Counted from the stretch's first letter, positions 34,171 through 42,983 are shown. The stretch: DNA of 64,000 nucleotides from UMGS1649 sp045611765 (GCA_045611765.1 JAZKXT010000012.1:1-64000), one strand, 5' to 3'. Notes: generated by a model from the sequence alone, not told the origin. A program made the numbers and translations.

Positions 34171-34713
34171 ATGGTTATTAAGCTCGATGTATCTAAACTG
34201 GATTCTCGTACTGTAGAGTGTATTGCACGTCAAACAGATGATATTTCAGTGCTTACACAATTAGCGATGAGCGATGATGCAGATGTAGTTATAAGCGTAA
34301 TTGAAAATCCGGAGACTACTAAAGAAATTAGAGATGCTATTTGTGATAAGTGGATAAATAGAGAGAAAAACAAACAAGTTATGGAAGTGCTGGTTGAATG
34401 CCCTCTTAGTGCTGATGCTATTCATAAGATAGTTAAACAGATGAGCATTAAAGCTCCTTGGGTTTGCAAAGCGTTAGTATTACAAGAAGATATATCCGCT
34501 GAAGATTTGCAGTGTATTTTCGACAATGTAACAGCAGGGGATTTAGCAAAAGGCCTTGTGATGGATATTCTGAGTAATATGATTAGTAACGAGTACATGT
34601 CTGAAAGTCTTGTGCAAAAGTTGGTAGATTATTCGCCTGAAACTGCATCAAAGATTGCAAAAAGATACAGTCGATTCCTTAGAGTGGATTTCTCTAAAGG
34701 CCAAACAGAATAA
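34171..34713 (+). CDS. Helical-repeat protein of unknown function (LRV-like)
   Basis: A 180-residue soluble, acidic, all-helical protein. The segment VLTQLAMSDDADVVISVIEN followed by PETTKEI resembles leucine-rich-repeat-variant/HEAT-like units (LA.D.d..V...V.NP.T), and similar helices recur to the end. This suggests a protein-binding scaffold; the family call is tentative. Alone between its own promoter, SD TGGAGG, and terminator, with mixed codon use. Confidence 0.65.
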   Translation: MVIKLDVSKLDSRTVECIARQTDDISVLTQLAMSDDADVVISVIENPETTKEIRDAICDKWINREKNKQVMEVLVECPLSADAIHKIVKQMSIKAPWVCKALVLQEDISAEDLQCIFDNVTAGDLAKGLVMDILSNMISNEYMSESLVQKLVDYSPETASKIAKRYSRFLRVDFSKGQTE

Positions 34714-34721
34714 AATTAAAT

Positions 34722-34760
34722 AAAAAGTCAACAAAAACATTTAGTTTTGTTGACTTTTTT
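34722..34760 (+). terminator. Terminator of the 34171 gene
   Basis: Perfect stem AAAAAGTCAACAAAA / TTTTGTTGACTTTTT. Confidence 0.92.
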
Positions 34761-34822
34761 GTCTGTTTATGGTAAACTAGTATAGCATATGTAAATGGCA
34801 AAAAATTCGGAGGTGCGTAAAG

Positions 34823-34972
34823 ATGAGAGAAAATATAACATTAGCATGTACAGAATGTAAACAAAGAAATTATGAAACAAGCAAAAATAAAAGAAATACT
34901 ACAGAAAGAGTTGAGTTAAATAAGTTCTGTAAATTCTGTCAAAAACATACAACACACAAAGAAACTAAATAA
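34823..34972 (+). CDS. rpmG: 50S ribosomal protein L33
   Basis: A 49-residue L33 (MRENITLACTECKQRNY..., NKFCKFCQKHTTHKE). Both CXXC pairs are present, so this is the zinc-binding C+ form. SD GGAGGTG at 34809. First gene of the rpmG-secE-nusG-rplK-rplA cluster. Confidence 0.96.
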   Translation: MRENITLACTECKQRNYETSKNKRNTTERVELNKFCKFCQKHTTHKETK

Positions 34973-34991
34973 TGAATAGGATGTGAACATT

Positions 34992-35183
34992 ATGGGGATT
35001 TTTAAAGACACAAAGGCTGAACTTAAGAAAGTAGTATGGCCAACAAAAAAACAAATAGTAAACAATACAGTATGGGTATTGGTATTAGTTATTATGGTAG
35101 CCGTTGTTGTACTTGGAATTGATCTTGTACTTGAAGTGGCAGACACAAAAATATGGGATTTAATTAAAACTTGGATAAGTTAG
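34992..35183 (+). CDS. secE: Preprotein translocase subunit SecE
   Basis: A 63-residue single-helix SecE: amphipathic FKDTKAELKKVVWPTKKQ followed by one membrane helix. It clamps SecY in the translocon driven by SecA. ATG 34992 is preferred over GTG 34983, which lies in the SD region GGATGTG. The position between rpmG and nusG is universal. Confidence 0.95.
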   Translation: MGIFKDTKAELKKVVWPTKKQIVNNTVWVLVLVIMVAVVVLGIDLVLEVADTKIWDLIKTWIS

Positions 35184-35195
35184 GAGTTGAGGTTT

Positions 35196-35735
35196 ATGTC
35201 AGATATAACTGATATAAAAGATAATGCATCTAATTGGTATGTTGTCTATACGTACTCTGGTTATGAAAATAAAGTAAAAACTACACTCGAAAAAGTTATA
35301 GCCAATCGTGGTCTTGAAGACAAAATCGAAGAGATTATAATACCAATGGAGGAAGAAATCGAAATAAAGGATGGAAAACAAAAAACATCTATAAAGAAAG
35401 TATTCCCAGGTTATGTACTTGTTAAAATGATACTTACTGATGAAACTTGGTACGTAATAAAAAGTATTAAAGGAGTATTTAGTTTTGTAGGAACAGGAGA
35501 TAAGCCATTACCACTTACAGAAAAAGAAATGATAAGCTTAGGTATTGGTGAAGAAATAATAAATCTAGATTTCGAAGTAGGAGATTCTGTAACAATAATA
35601 ACAGAGCCGTTCTACAATTATCCTGGAATTATTGAATCAATAGACAAGGAAAAACAAAGAGTCGTTGTTAAAGTTAATATGTTTAACAGAGAAACTACTG
35701 TTGAACTAGGCTTTGAACAAATACAAAAAATATAG
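35196..35735 (+). CDS. nusG: Transcription termination/antitermination factor NusG
   Basis: A 179-residue NusG. The NGN domain begins NWYVVYTYSGYENKVK and contains KKVFPGYVLVKM; the KOW motif is around VGDSVTIITEPFYNYPGIIE. It binds the RNA polymerase clamp. ATG 35196 is chosen after AGGAG (35182-35186); TTG 35187 overlaps the SD. Confidence 0.95.
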   Translation: MSDITDIKDNASNWYVVYTYSGYENKVKTTLEKVIANRGLEDKIEEIIIPMEEEIEIKDGKQKTSIKKVFPGYVLVKMILTDETWYVIKSIKGVFSFVGTGDKPLPLTEKEMISLGIGEEIINLDFEVGDSVTIITEPFYNYPGIIESIDKEKQRVVVKVNMFNRETTVELGFEQIQKI

Positions 35736-35781
35736 TAAATAACATTTATAATGTTAAACATACATAAGGGGGTGAAAAAAG

Positions 35782-36210
35782 ATGGCAGAGAAGAAAGTTA
35801 CTCATGTTGTTAAACTACAAATTGAAGCAGGTAAAGCTAACCCAGCGCCACCAGTTGGACCAGCTCTTGGACCTACAGGAATAAACATTATGCAATTCTG
35901 TAAAGAATATAATGAGAAAACTGCAAAAGACGCAGGAATGATATTCCCAGTTGTGCTAACAGTTTACCAAGACAAATCATTTGAGTTTATAATCAAAACA
36001 CCACCAGCAGCAGTACTATTAAAGAAAGCAGCTGGTATAGCTAGTGGTTCAGCAAAACCACACAAAGATAAAGTTGCTAAAGTAACACTTGCACAAGTTG
36101 AAGAAATTGCAAAAACTAAAATGCAAGATTTAAACGCAGCCTCTTTAGAGTCAGCAGTATCTATGATAAAAGGAACTGCAAGATCAATGGGGATCGTTGT
36201 TACTGAATAA
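35782..36210 (+). CDS. rplK: 50S ribosomal protein L11
   Basis: A 142-residue L11 with the Pro-rich N-terminal segment PAPPVGPALGPTGINIMQFC and the rRNA-binding C-terminal domain ending IKGTARSMGIVV. It forms the GTPase-associated centre with 23S rRNA. SD AAGGGGGTG. Confidence 0.97.
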   Translation: MAEKKVTHVVKLQIEAGKANPAPPVGPALGPTGINIMQFCKEYNEKTAKDAGMIFPVVLTVYQDKSFEFIIKTPPAAVLLKKAAGIASGSAKPHKDKVAKVTLAQVEEIAKTKMQDLNAASLESAVSMIKGTARSMGIVVTE

Positions 36211-36254
36211 AAATGGGAGAGTATAACTCGCTAAAACCAAAGGAGGGAAAAATC

Positions 36255-36938
36255 GTGAATAAAAGCAAGAGAATGACAGAAGCCAGAGCTCAAGTTGAAG
36301 CAAGATTATATGAAATCGATGAAGCTTTAGAACTAATTGAAAAATTACCAAAAGCTAAATTTGATGAAAGTATAGAAATGCACGTTAAACTTGGCGTTGA
36401 TTCTAAGCAAGCAGACCAACAAGTAAGAGGTACAGTAGTACTTCCAAATGGTACTGGTAAATCTAAAAAAGTTTTAGTACTTGCTAAATCTGAAAAAGCA
36501 GCAGCCGCTGAAGCTGCAGGAGCAGATTACGTTGGAGACGACGATATGATAGCTAAAATCGCTAACGAAGGTTGGTTAGATTTTGATGCTGTTGTAGCAA
36601 CTCCAGATATGATGCCAGCGCTTGGAAGAATAGCTAAAATACTAGGACCTAAAGGTTTAATGCCAAACCCTAAAGCTGGTACAGTTACAGTTGATACTGC
36701 TAAAGCAGTTGCTGAAATTAAAGCAGGTAAAGTTGAATACAGATTAGATAAAAACAACATAATCCATGCTTCAATTGGTAAAGTTTCATTCGGAACAGAA
36801 AAAATAAAACAAAACTATGAAACATTACTAGAGGCTATAGTTAAAGCAAAACCAGCTGCTGCAAAAGGAACTTACTTAAAATCAGTTGCATTGTCAACAA
36901 CTATGGGACCTGGAATAAAAATATCAACAAAAATATAA
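36255..36938 (+). CDS. rplA: 50S ribosomal protein L1
   Basis: A 227-residue L1 with LGVDSKQADQQVRGTVVLPN and the conserved LGPKGLMPNPKAGTV. GTG 36255 follows a perfect AGGAGG with an 8-base gap and gives the usual L1 start; the upstream ATG 36213 lacks an SD. A terminator directly after rplA cuts it off from rplJ, which is 6 kb further on. Confidence 0.96.
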   Translation: MNKSKRMTEARAQVEARLYEIDEALELIEKLPKAKFDESIEMHVKLGVDSKQADQQVRGTVVLPNGTGKSKKVLVLAKSEKAAAAEAAGADYVGDDDMIAKIANEGWLDFDAVVATPDMMPALGRIAKILGPKGLMPNPKAGTVTVDTAKAVAEIKAGKVEYRLDKNNIIHASIGKVSFGTEKIKQNYETLLEAIVKAKPAAAKGTYLKSVALSTTMGPGIKISTKI

Positions 36939-36942
36939 TGAA

Positions 36943-36968
36943 AGTACCGCAAAGCATGCGGTATTTTT
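36943..36968 (+). terminator. Terminator after rplA
   Basis: Stem TACCGCA / TGCGGTA with AAGCA loop, then TTTTTC. Confidence 0.8.
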
Positions 36969-36984
36969 CTTTTCGGTGAAGTTT

Positions 36985-38403
36985 ATGAAAGAAGATTTAA
37001 TTAAGAAATTGGTAGATACATTTAAGGTTGAAGCAGAGAAATACAGTAATCAATTAGAAGGTGTTGTAAATTATAAATGCGAGGAGTTTTTTAGAAAAAA
37101 TAATCCAGCAAAGGGCTATCACTCTGTAGATGCAAGTATAATGTTTAAGAATTTTGTTTTGAAACTGGAGTACAAAATAAATATAAGTGCTTTGCTTCCA
37201 AAATCTACAATAGAAATGCGTTTTATGTTTGAAAATGGAAAACTGCCAGTAGAGTTTTCGATTTATGATTTACTAAATGTAATACAGCCGAATGATTTTA
37301 AATGCTATACATTTAGCTATATTACAACTGAGTATAAAATGAAGGAAGTTTTAGAATACTTGGTGGATACATTTAGAGGATATAAGGAAGAGATAGAAAA
37401 AACAAGTCAAAATGCGGAAAATATTAAGGTATTAGAAAATCTTGTTGAAGAGAAGATAAAATTGTTTTTAAGAGAGGATATTTTAAAATCACGCAATGCA
37501 TTTTACTTAATGCACATGCTTGAGTGGTATTATGTACTCGATATTTCAAGATTTACTGCGGCTTCATATATCAATTATACAACTGGAGAATATAACAAAT
37601 CTATAAAAGGATATAAAAAATTAAAGGGTAAATTGACAGATTATGAACAGAGATTAGTAGAACATATGAAATTAAATAGCCATGAAATTCAAACGCCTGT
37701 TAGGGATGACATGAATACGTTAGCCAAAGCAATGAAGCTTAAAAATGCGAAAACGGGTTTAGTGGCTATGTGCCTAGCGTGGATTGTTCTTATGCCTATA
37801 TGGTGCACAATTTATGATTTAGTCTATAATATTGCAAGATATTTCTTTTCTAAAGATGCGGTATATGTTGTATATGAACTTCCGATTATAATATTTTTTA
37901 CTGCTTTTATAACAGCAATGGTTCATACATATTTTACTCGTAGAATAGTATATAAGCTGTTATTTAAGAAGAAATATAATGAAATAAAAGCGCTAGAAGA
38001 AATACAACATAACGAAAAACGTGAACAATTCATAAACAAATTACTTCAGTTCGTAATAGCAGCAAGTTTAGTATTTGCAGTACTTATCGCAAATACAAAT
38101 ATGACGTTTTTTAAGGGACACTTTAAAGATAATTCGAATTTGTTGGATATAAAAGGAACTGAATACAATTACAAAGATGTTTATTGTGTGTATAAAGCAA
38201 ATGGTGCGCTAAACAATTTAGGAGAAGTTGTTAATAATCCCACATACGTTATAGTACTAAAAGGTGGAACTCAGATAAATTTATATAATATTGCCACTTT
38301 TGAGGATATTAAACAAAATATTATACCAATATTGGAAAATCAAAACATAGAAATACGAGAAATAGATTTGATAGATAATATAGAACAAGATTTAAATAAA
38401 TAA
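36985..38403 (+). CDS. Large membrane protein of unknown function
   Basis: A 472-residue protein. The first 255 residues are soluble and charged, then three hydrophobic segments (about 257-280, 300-322, 350-368), then a C-terminal beta-rich part (NYKDVYCVYKANG ... TYVIVLKGG) that could be PH-like. The start is only 17 bases after the rplA terminator, so it either depends on read-through or on a promoter I cannot see. Start codon ATG 36985 with weak GGTGAA SD. Native composition. No family recognised. Confidence 0.7.
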   Translation: MKEDLIKKLVDTFKVEAEKYSNQLEGVVNYKCEEFFRKNNPAKGYHSVDASIMFKNFVLKLEYKINISALLPKSTIEMRFMFENGKLPVEFSIYDLLNVIQPNDFKCYTFSYITTEYKMKEVLEYLVDTFRGYKEEIEKTSQNAENIKVLENLVEEKIKLFLREDILKSRNAFYLMHMLEWYYVLDISRFTAASYINYTTGEYNKSIKGYKKLKGKLTDYEQRLVEHMKLNSHEIQTPVRDDMNTLAKAMKLKNAKTGLVAMCLAWIVLMPIWCTIYDLVYNIARYFFSKDAVYVVYELPIIIFFTAFITAMVHTYFTRRIVYKLLFKKKYNEIKALEEIQHNEKREQFINKLLQFVIAASLVFAVLIANTNMTFFKGHFKDNSNLLDIKGTEYNYKDVYCVYKANGALNNLGEVVNNPTYVIVLKGGTQINLYNIATFEDIKQNIIPILENQNIEIREIDLIDNIEQDLNK

Positions 38404-38406
38404 AAG

Positions 38407-38434
38407 TAAAGTCGAGACGCTAGTTTCGGCTTTT
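38407..38434 (+). terminator. Weak terminator after the 36985 gene
   Basis: Imperfect stem AAGTCGAGAC / GTTTCGGCTT followed by TTAT. Confidence 0.45.
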
Positions 38435-38447
38435 ATCATGTTTAGAA

Positions 38448-38476
38448 TTGAAAAATTATGTAAATTGTGGTATAAT
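38448..38476 (+). promoter_or_regulatory. Promoter of the TPM-TPM-LemA operon
   Basis: TTGAAA (38448-38453), 17 bp, TATAAT (38471-38476), then a leader of about 100 bases. Confidence 0.8.
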
Positions 38477-38581
38477 ATTAATCGGTTATTAAAGTGTATC
38501 CATTACCAATTGGTGAAAGAAGATTATGTATTTTAACTAATGTATAAACAAATCAAATAAAAATGTAAAAGGAGAATGTTT

Positions 38582-40120
38582 ATGAGAAAAACACTACGGA
38601 TACTAAGTTTAATTTTTATAGCACTGCTGATGTGTGCAAGTACGTTAATCTTTGTGTACGCCGCTGCCACTATTCCAGCTGCTACATCGGAGTTTTACGT
38701 AAATGATTTTGCCGGAGTATTTACTGAAACCGAAAAAAACAAGCTTGTTTCTAATGCTGTTACACTGGCAAATGAGCATGACGGTATACAAGTAGTTATA
38801 ACAACTATTAAGTCGTTGGATGGAGATAGTATTGAAAACTATGCGTATAACATGTATAACCAATATGGCATTGGCAAAGGCGATATGGGACTTCTTATTC
38901 TTCTTGCAACAGAGGATAGAGAAATTCGTGTCGAAGTAGGAAGAGGTATGGAAGGCTATATCAACGACGTCAAAGCAGGACGGTTTATGGATAACTACGC
39001 AATTCCGAGTTTTAGCGAAAACAAGTTTAATGAAGGTTTGATAGCGCTTCAAGAAGCTTTTATTACGGAGATTGAGAAGTGTATTAGTTCTGAAGCCAAT
39101 CCTAAACCAAACTTTGGAATTCAAATTGATGTAGACTGGGGAACTGTGCTTTTTGTTCTTTTAATAATTGTAACTGCAACTGCCAGTATTTGGGGCATAG
39201 TACTCATCGTGGTTAAAGTGAAAAAGAAGAAAAAAGAAAAAAGGGAATATGTGCAAGAGTTAAAAAAACGTATTGATACTCTTAATTATACGATTGACTC
39301 TCGGAACACTACTATCGCCAGTTTGAAAGCGGAAAACCAAAAATTATCTAACCAGCTAAGTTCGGAGAGGCAAAAGTCATCTAATCAACTAAACGAAGCC
39401 AGGCAATCTTTGGATGCTATGGAAAACTGGCATACACGTATACTTGCGATCTATCCGGATGCGGATAAAAAAGTAGAAGAAATGATACAAGCTGAAAAAG
39501 TTGCCAAGGATAAAGAGACCGCTAAAAGAGTAGATAAACTCATCGAATCTGTTATAAATTTGAGTCCTGACAAAGATTTAATTGAAACATTAGAAAGTAT
39601 AAAATACGAAATAGACTTTTTGAGTCAGGATGAAGCTCAATATTTGGAATCAGATATAAACAGATTTAACACTTTGTTTAAGGCCTCTAGAACTCTAAAA
39701 AGGGAATACGATGAGAAGGTTGAACAGGAACGCAGGCAACGTCAGACCGAGCGTCGCAAACAGAAAGGCGCGGAGATTACCAAACAGCTTTTGAGTATAA
39801 TATCAATAGTTGGCATTGCACGCGCAAGCCACTTGCCAAAACTTAGAAGTGCAAGGTGCCTTTACAAAGACCTGGACAGCGAAACAAAAAGTTATGTAGA
39901 TTCCTCTGCTATTTCGAAAATTGAAGAGTTGTTTAAGCAAGCTAAACGAGATGAAGAGGAAGAAGAGGCGCGTAAACGTAGAAAAAGGCAAGAGGAAGAA
40001 GAGGCTGAACGTCGCAGAAGACAGGCTATGCATAATTCCACAATATCTCGGACTCATTCAAGCGGTCATGGTGGGTTTGGCGGTCGTTCTGGTGGCGGCG
40101 GTTCCTCAAGACGTTTTTAA
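38582..40120 (+). CDS. TPM-domain (YgcG-like) membrane protein with coiled coil and Gly/Ser tail
   Basis: A 512-residue protein. A signal peptide (about 1-28) leads to a TPM domain (about 35-170) with FYVNDFAGVFTETEKNKL and LATEDREIRVEVGRGMEGYI. A membrane helix (about 180-207) is followed by a long cytoplasmic region: a coiled coil (230-290), helical segments and an Arg/Glu-rich stretch (about 450-480), ending in a GGFGGRSGGGGSS tail. TPM proteins such as Psb32 and YgcG are linked to membrane quality control; their activity is uncertain. ATG 38582 follows AAAAGGAG. G+C-richer composition; first gene of an operon with a second TPM gene and lemA. Confidence 0.82.
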   Translation: MRKTLRILSLIFIALLMCASTLIFVYAAATIPAATSEFYVNDFAGVFTETEKNKLVSNAVTLANEHDGIQVVITTIKSLDGDSIENYAYNMYNQYGIGKGDMGLLILLATEDREIRVEVGRGMEGYINDVKAGRFMDNYAIPSFSENKFNEGLIALQEAFITEIEKCISSEANPKPNFGIQIDVDWGTVLFVLLIIVTATASIWGIVLIVVKVKKKKKEKREYVQELKKRIDTLNYTIDSRNTTIASLKAENQKLSNQLSSERQKSSNQLNEARQSLDAMENWHTRILAIYPDADKKVEEMIQAEKVAKDKETAKRVDKLIESVINLSPDKDLIETLESIKYEIDFLSQDEAQYLESDINRFNTLFKASRTLKREYDEKVEQERRQRQTERRKQKGAEITKQLLSIISIVGIARASHLPKLRSARCLYKDLDSETKSYVDSSAISKIEELFKQAKRDEEEEEARKRRKRQEEEEAERRRRQAMHNSTISRTHSSGHGGFGGRSGGGGSSRRF

Positions 40121-40146
40121 AAATACTGAAAAGGAGATGTGACAAA

Positions 40147-40893
40147 ATGATTAAAAAGCGGCTAGTGGTTTTGGCGGCGTTAATTGTATCGATGTTGCTC
40201 GTAATTACTTTTTCTGGATGCGAGCAGAAGCAAAACATTATTGTGCCTGAACTTAAGCAAAACGTCTATGTCTATGACCAAGACAGTTGCATAGACGATG
40301 AGGTGGAAGCTGAGATTAACCTCATGATAAAAGAGCTAGAGGAAAAAACAGAAGCTGAATTTGCTATAATTTCTATTCAAGGGTTAAACGGATATACTAT
40401 CGAAGAATATGCCAATGAATTGTTTAATACTTTGGGAATAGGAAAAGAAGGCAAAGACAATGGTGTTTTGTTGCTCTTTTCAAAGGCGGATAAACGAGTA
40501 AGACTTGAAATTGGCAGAGGCTTAGAGGGTTGTCTGAATGATGCTAAATGCGGCAGAATTTTAGATGATTATTTTGTACCTTATCGCGAAGAAGACGACT
40601 ATACTACTGCGAGTAAGAATACTGTCATAGCTGTACTGAATGTTATCGCGGATGAGTATCAAGTGGAACTTGAAAATGTGGAAGAAATGCAAGTTGATGA
40701 AGATAAGAAAAATGATGCACCAATATGGGTATATATTGTAGTTTTTGCACTTATCTTTATAGTGGCAATTCTGAAAAGTTCTGGAGATAACGAGTGGTAC
40801 GGTGGCGGTTACCATGGTGGCTTCTCTGGTGGAAGTCGTTCTGGCGGTGGCTTCGGTGGTGGCCGTTCAGGTGGTGGCGGAGCCTCGCGTTAA
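40147..40893 (+). CDS. TPM-domain lipoprotein (YgcG-like)
   Basis: A 248-residue probable lipoprotein: hydrophobic leader ending in the lipobox TFSGC (Cys near residue 26). The TPM domain follows (about 40-170; LGIGKEGKDNGVLLLFS, RLEIGRGLEGCLND), then one membrane helix (about 198-215) and a Gly/Ser-rich tail GGGFGGGRSGGGGASR, like the neighbouring TPM protein. The pair may interact. The tail type is common in YgcG proteins, where it is thought to be flexible or self-interacting. SD AAGGAG 12 bases upstream. Confidence 0.85.
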   Translation: MIKKRLVVLAALIVSMLLVITFSGCEQKQNIIVPELKQNVYVYDQDSCIDDEVEAEINLMIKELEEKTEAEFAIISIQGLNGYTIEEYANELFNTLGIGKEGKDNGVLLLFSKADKRVRLEIGRGLEGCLNDAKCGRILDDYFVPYREEDDYTTASKNTVIAVLNVIADEYQVELENVEEMQVDEDKKNDAPIWVYIVVFALIFIVAILKSSGDNEWYGGGYHGGFSGGSRSGGGFGGGRSGGGGASR

Positions 40894-40941
40894 TTAAAGT
40901 GTATTAAAACATAATATAACATCATTTAGGAGGAATATTTT

Positions 40942-41517
40942 ATGAAAAATTCTACAAAGTGGCTCGTGATTATCTTGGTTATTGTAGCCGTAGTCGTCAT
41001 CTGTTTTGTTTCTACACAGAACAACCTAGTAAACCTGGAGGAAGAAGTCAAACTTCAATTCTCCCAAGTCGAAACAACATTACAACGGCGAAGCGACCTT
41101 ATTCCCAATCTGGTAGCAACGGTTAAAGGCTATGCTACTCATGAGGAAGAAGTTTTTGTGCAGATTGCCGATGCAAGAGCAAAGCTTGCTGGAAGTATTA
41201 AAACTGGCGATGTAGATGATATTAATAAAGCCAGCAATGAGTTGGATTCTGCTTTGAGCCGTCTGCTTGTGATTACAGAAAATTATCCTGAACTCAAGGC
41301 AAACGAACAATTTGTCGGTCTCATGGATGAATTAGCTGGAACTGAAAATCGGATTGCTATCGCAAGACAGAATTACAATGAAACGGTAGCAAAATACAAT
41401 AAAGCCATTAGGATGTTCCCGACAAGCATTGTAGCAGGTATGTTGGGGTGCGAGTCCGCAGATTATTTTGAAGCGGATGATGATGCTAAAGATACCCCTG
41501 TTGTAGATTTTGGTTAA
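40942..41517 (+). CDS. lemA: LemA family protein
   Basis: A 191-residue protein with one N-terminal membrane helix (about 7-25) and a helical-bundle domain carrying the LemA signature QRRSDLIPNLVATVKGYATHE and ARQNYNETVAKYN. LemA genes are commonly next to YgcG/TPM genes, as here, and may act in envelope maintenance; the molecular role is not settled. Last gene of the operon, closed by a strong hairpin. Confidence 0.92.
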   Translation: MKNSTKWLVIILVIVAVVVICFVSTQNNLVNLEEEVKLQFSQVETTLQRRSDLIPNLVATVKGYATHEEEVFVQIADARAKLAGSIKTGDVDDINKASNELDSALSRLLVITENYPELKANEQFVGLMDELAGTENRIAIARQNYNETVAKYNKAIRMFPTSIVAGMLGCESADYFEADDDAKDTPVVDFG

Positions 41518-41521
41518 AGCG

Positions 41522-41550
41522 TAATAGCGCCCTAATTTAGGGCGCTATTA
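41522..41550. terminator. Bidirectional terminator after lemA
   Basis: Perfect stem TAATAGCGCCCTAA / TTAGGGCGCTATTA. It lies between lemA and the convergent M14 peptidase gene; T-runs are short on both sides. Confidence 0.75.
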
Positions 41551-41570
41551 TATTATACAAAATTAAATTG

Positions 41571-42692
41571 TTATATTAAAAATGATGCTGTGACAAGAAT
41601 ACCAATATTGTCTTGGTAAATAGTATCGAACTGGGAAAGTGGCAAAGGATTAGTACCTAGTCCTACTTCCATTGTATATGCTGGCAGGTTATATGTTTGT
41701 ATAAACCAATCTTTAAAACCGGCAAAGCTAGAGGCGTAAGGCGTATCCTCGAGAGAATATCCACTAAGACTTGAAAATGTTTCTCCTATTTCTAAAGCGT
41801 TAGGTGGGTTATAATCTAAAAATTTCCAATATATTACCTCGCCTTGTGAATGATAAGTAAGCATAAGTTCGAAGTTGTGATTCATAGTAAAGTCGTAAAG
41901 AGCAATTGCTTCAACAGCTTCTAAAGGCGAATCGCCTACAAAATCTCTTGGCGCATAACTAGTATAACCTTGTGAAAACTTAATTTGTCTTGCTTGTTCC
42001 CAAAGGGCAGGGAATTGAAGATTTAAGTCAATTCCTTGTACATTTGCTTTCCAACCATTTGGAAAAGGAATGCTAGGATATCTTCTGGCAATTTGTCTTG
42101 CGTTCAAATACTCGTTTGAATTTTTATCTAATGTGCCTGTTACCAAGTCAATACCATCAGGGTTAAGCATAGGAACTATATATATTGTAGAAGTGTCATA
42201 AATATCCTTTGCAAATCTATCGAAAATTTTATCACCGCTAGCATAAGCAGTAGCATATTCTTCTACAAATTTCATAAGTAGCGGTGAGCATATCCATTCG
42301 TTAGCGTGAGTGCCAGCGACATACAACAATTGTTTTGGGCCATTCCCAAGTTTAATATATGGAATGTCTTTATCCATTACGCTATCTCCGATTGAGCCTG
42401 ATGAAATAAAAGTATATTTGTTTAGTAGAGCTTTAATATTAAGAATAAGAATATCATAAGCATATGGAATGGTAGTTGGAACTTGTGTATATGGTAACAG
42501 TAAATTCCAAGTGGTTTCGCCTACTATACCATCAGCTGTTATATTATTGTTTGCTTGAAATTCCTTGACTGCATTTAATGTGTTTGTTCCAAATATTCCA
42601 TCGACTTCATTATCGTACAGCTTTAAATCCTTTAATGTCAATTGTAAGAAGTTAACTAGAGGTCCAAGTGAACCGTTTTGTAGTACTAACAT
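41571..42692 (-). CDS. M14 peptidase with peptidoglycan-binding domain
   Basis: A 373-residue protein. Residues about 1-65 form a PG_binding_1 domain (LGPLVNFLQLTL..., DGIFGTNTLNAVKEFQ). An M14 zinc carboxypeptidase follows: zinc ligands in AGTHANEW and the later LTYHSQG, catalytic Glu in YTMEVGLG. The layout matches gamma-D-glutamyl-diamino acid endopeptidase I, which cuts peptidoglycan stem peptides. No signal peptide is visible, so it may act in the mother cell on spore peptidoglycan or be released by lysis. ATG 42692 follows AGGTG; GTG 42701 is inside that SD. Confidence 0.85.
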   Translation of the reverse strand: MLVLQNGSLGPLVNFLQLTLKDLKLYDNEVDGIFGTNTLNAVKEFQANNNITADGIVGETTWNLLLPYTQVPTTIPYAYDILILNIKALLNKYTFISSGSIGDSVMDKDIPYIKLGNGPKQLLYVAGTHANEWICSPLLMKFVEEYATAYASGDKIFDRFAKDIYDTSTIYIVPMLNPDGIDLVTGTLDKNSNEYLNARQIARRYPSIPFPNGWKANVQGIDLNLQFPALWEQARQIKFSQGYTSYAPRDFVGDSPLEAVEAIALYDFTMNHNFELMLTYHSQGEVIYWKFLDYNPPNALEIGETFSSLSGYSLEDTPYASSFAGFKDWFIQTYNLPAYTMEVGLGTNPLPLSQFDTIYQDNIGILVTASFLI

Positions 42693-42789
42693 AAATTTCA
42701 CCTGATATATTGTATTACTAAAGGTCTATACATGTTCATTGGTGGTAAAATAAATTATGCTGAGACTTAAAGAAATTTAACATAAACTG

Positions 42790-42818
42790 TTGACAAAATA
42801 CAAATAATATATTATAAT
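42790..42818 (+). promoter_or_regulatory. Consensus promoter of rplJ-rplL
   Basis: TTGACA (42790-42795), 17 bp, TATAAT (42813-42818): perfect boxes upstream of the L10 leader. Confidence 0.85.
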
Positions 42819-42833
42819 AATAAGCGTAAATTG

Positions 42834-42955
42834 AATTTACCCAAGACAGTAGGTACAAACATAAATCCTACCGAGGTGATTAGTAATCGTGTGAATATTC
42901 TTATTTTAAGATTGAGATATATGATACTGTTGCCTTATGGGTAACAGTATTTTTA
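42834..42955 (+). ncRNA. Ribosomal protein L10 leader with attenuator
   Basis: The leader carries the conserved L10-leader elements: ACCCAAGACAGTAGGTAC and, after a short insert, ATCCTACCGAGGTGATTAG, where GTAGG pairs with CCTAC in the kink-turn-containing stem bound by L10-(L12)4. A hairpin ATACTGTT / AACAGTAT (42924-42950) followed by TTTTTA can act as terminator. Excess L10 would therefore repress its own operon. Confidence 0.85.
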
Positions 42956-42983
42956 ATTAGACTAAAGGAAGGAGAGATTGTAA

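Noticed and set aside
42834..42955. A short leader ORF or T-box before rplJ
   Set aside because: Conserved L10-leader blocks and position fit the L10 autoregulatory leader; no T-box sequence TGGNACCGCG is present.
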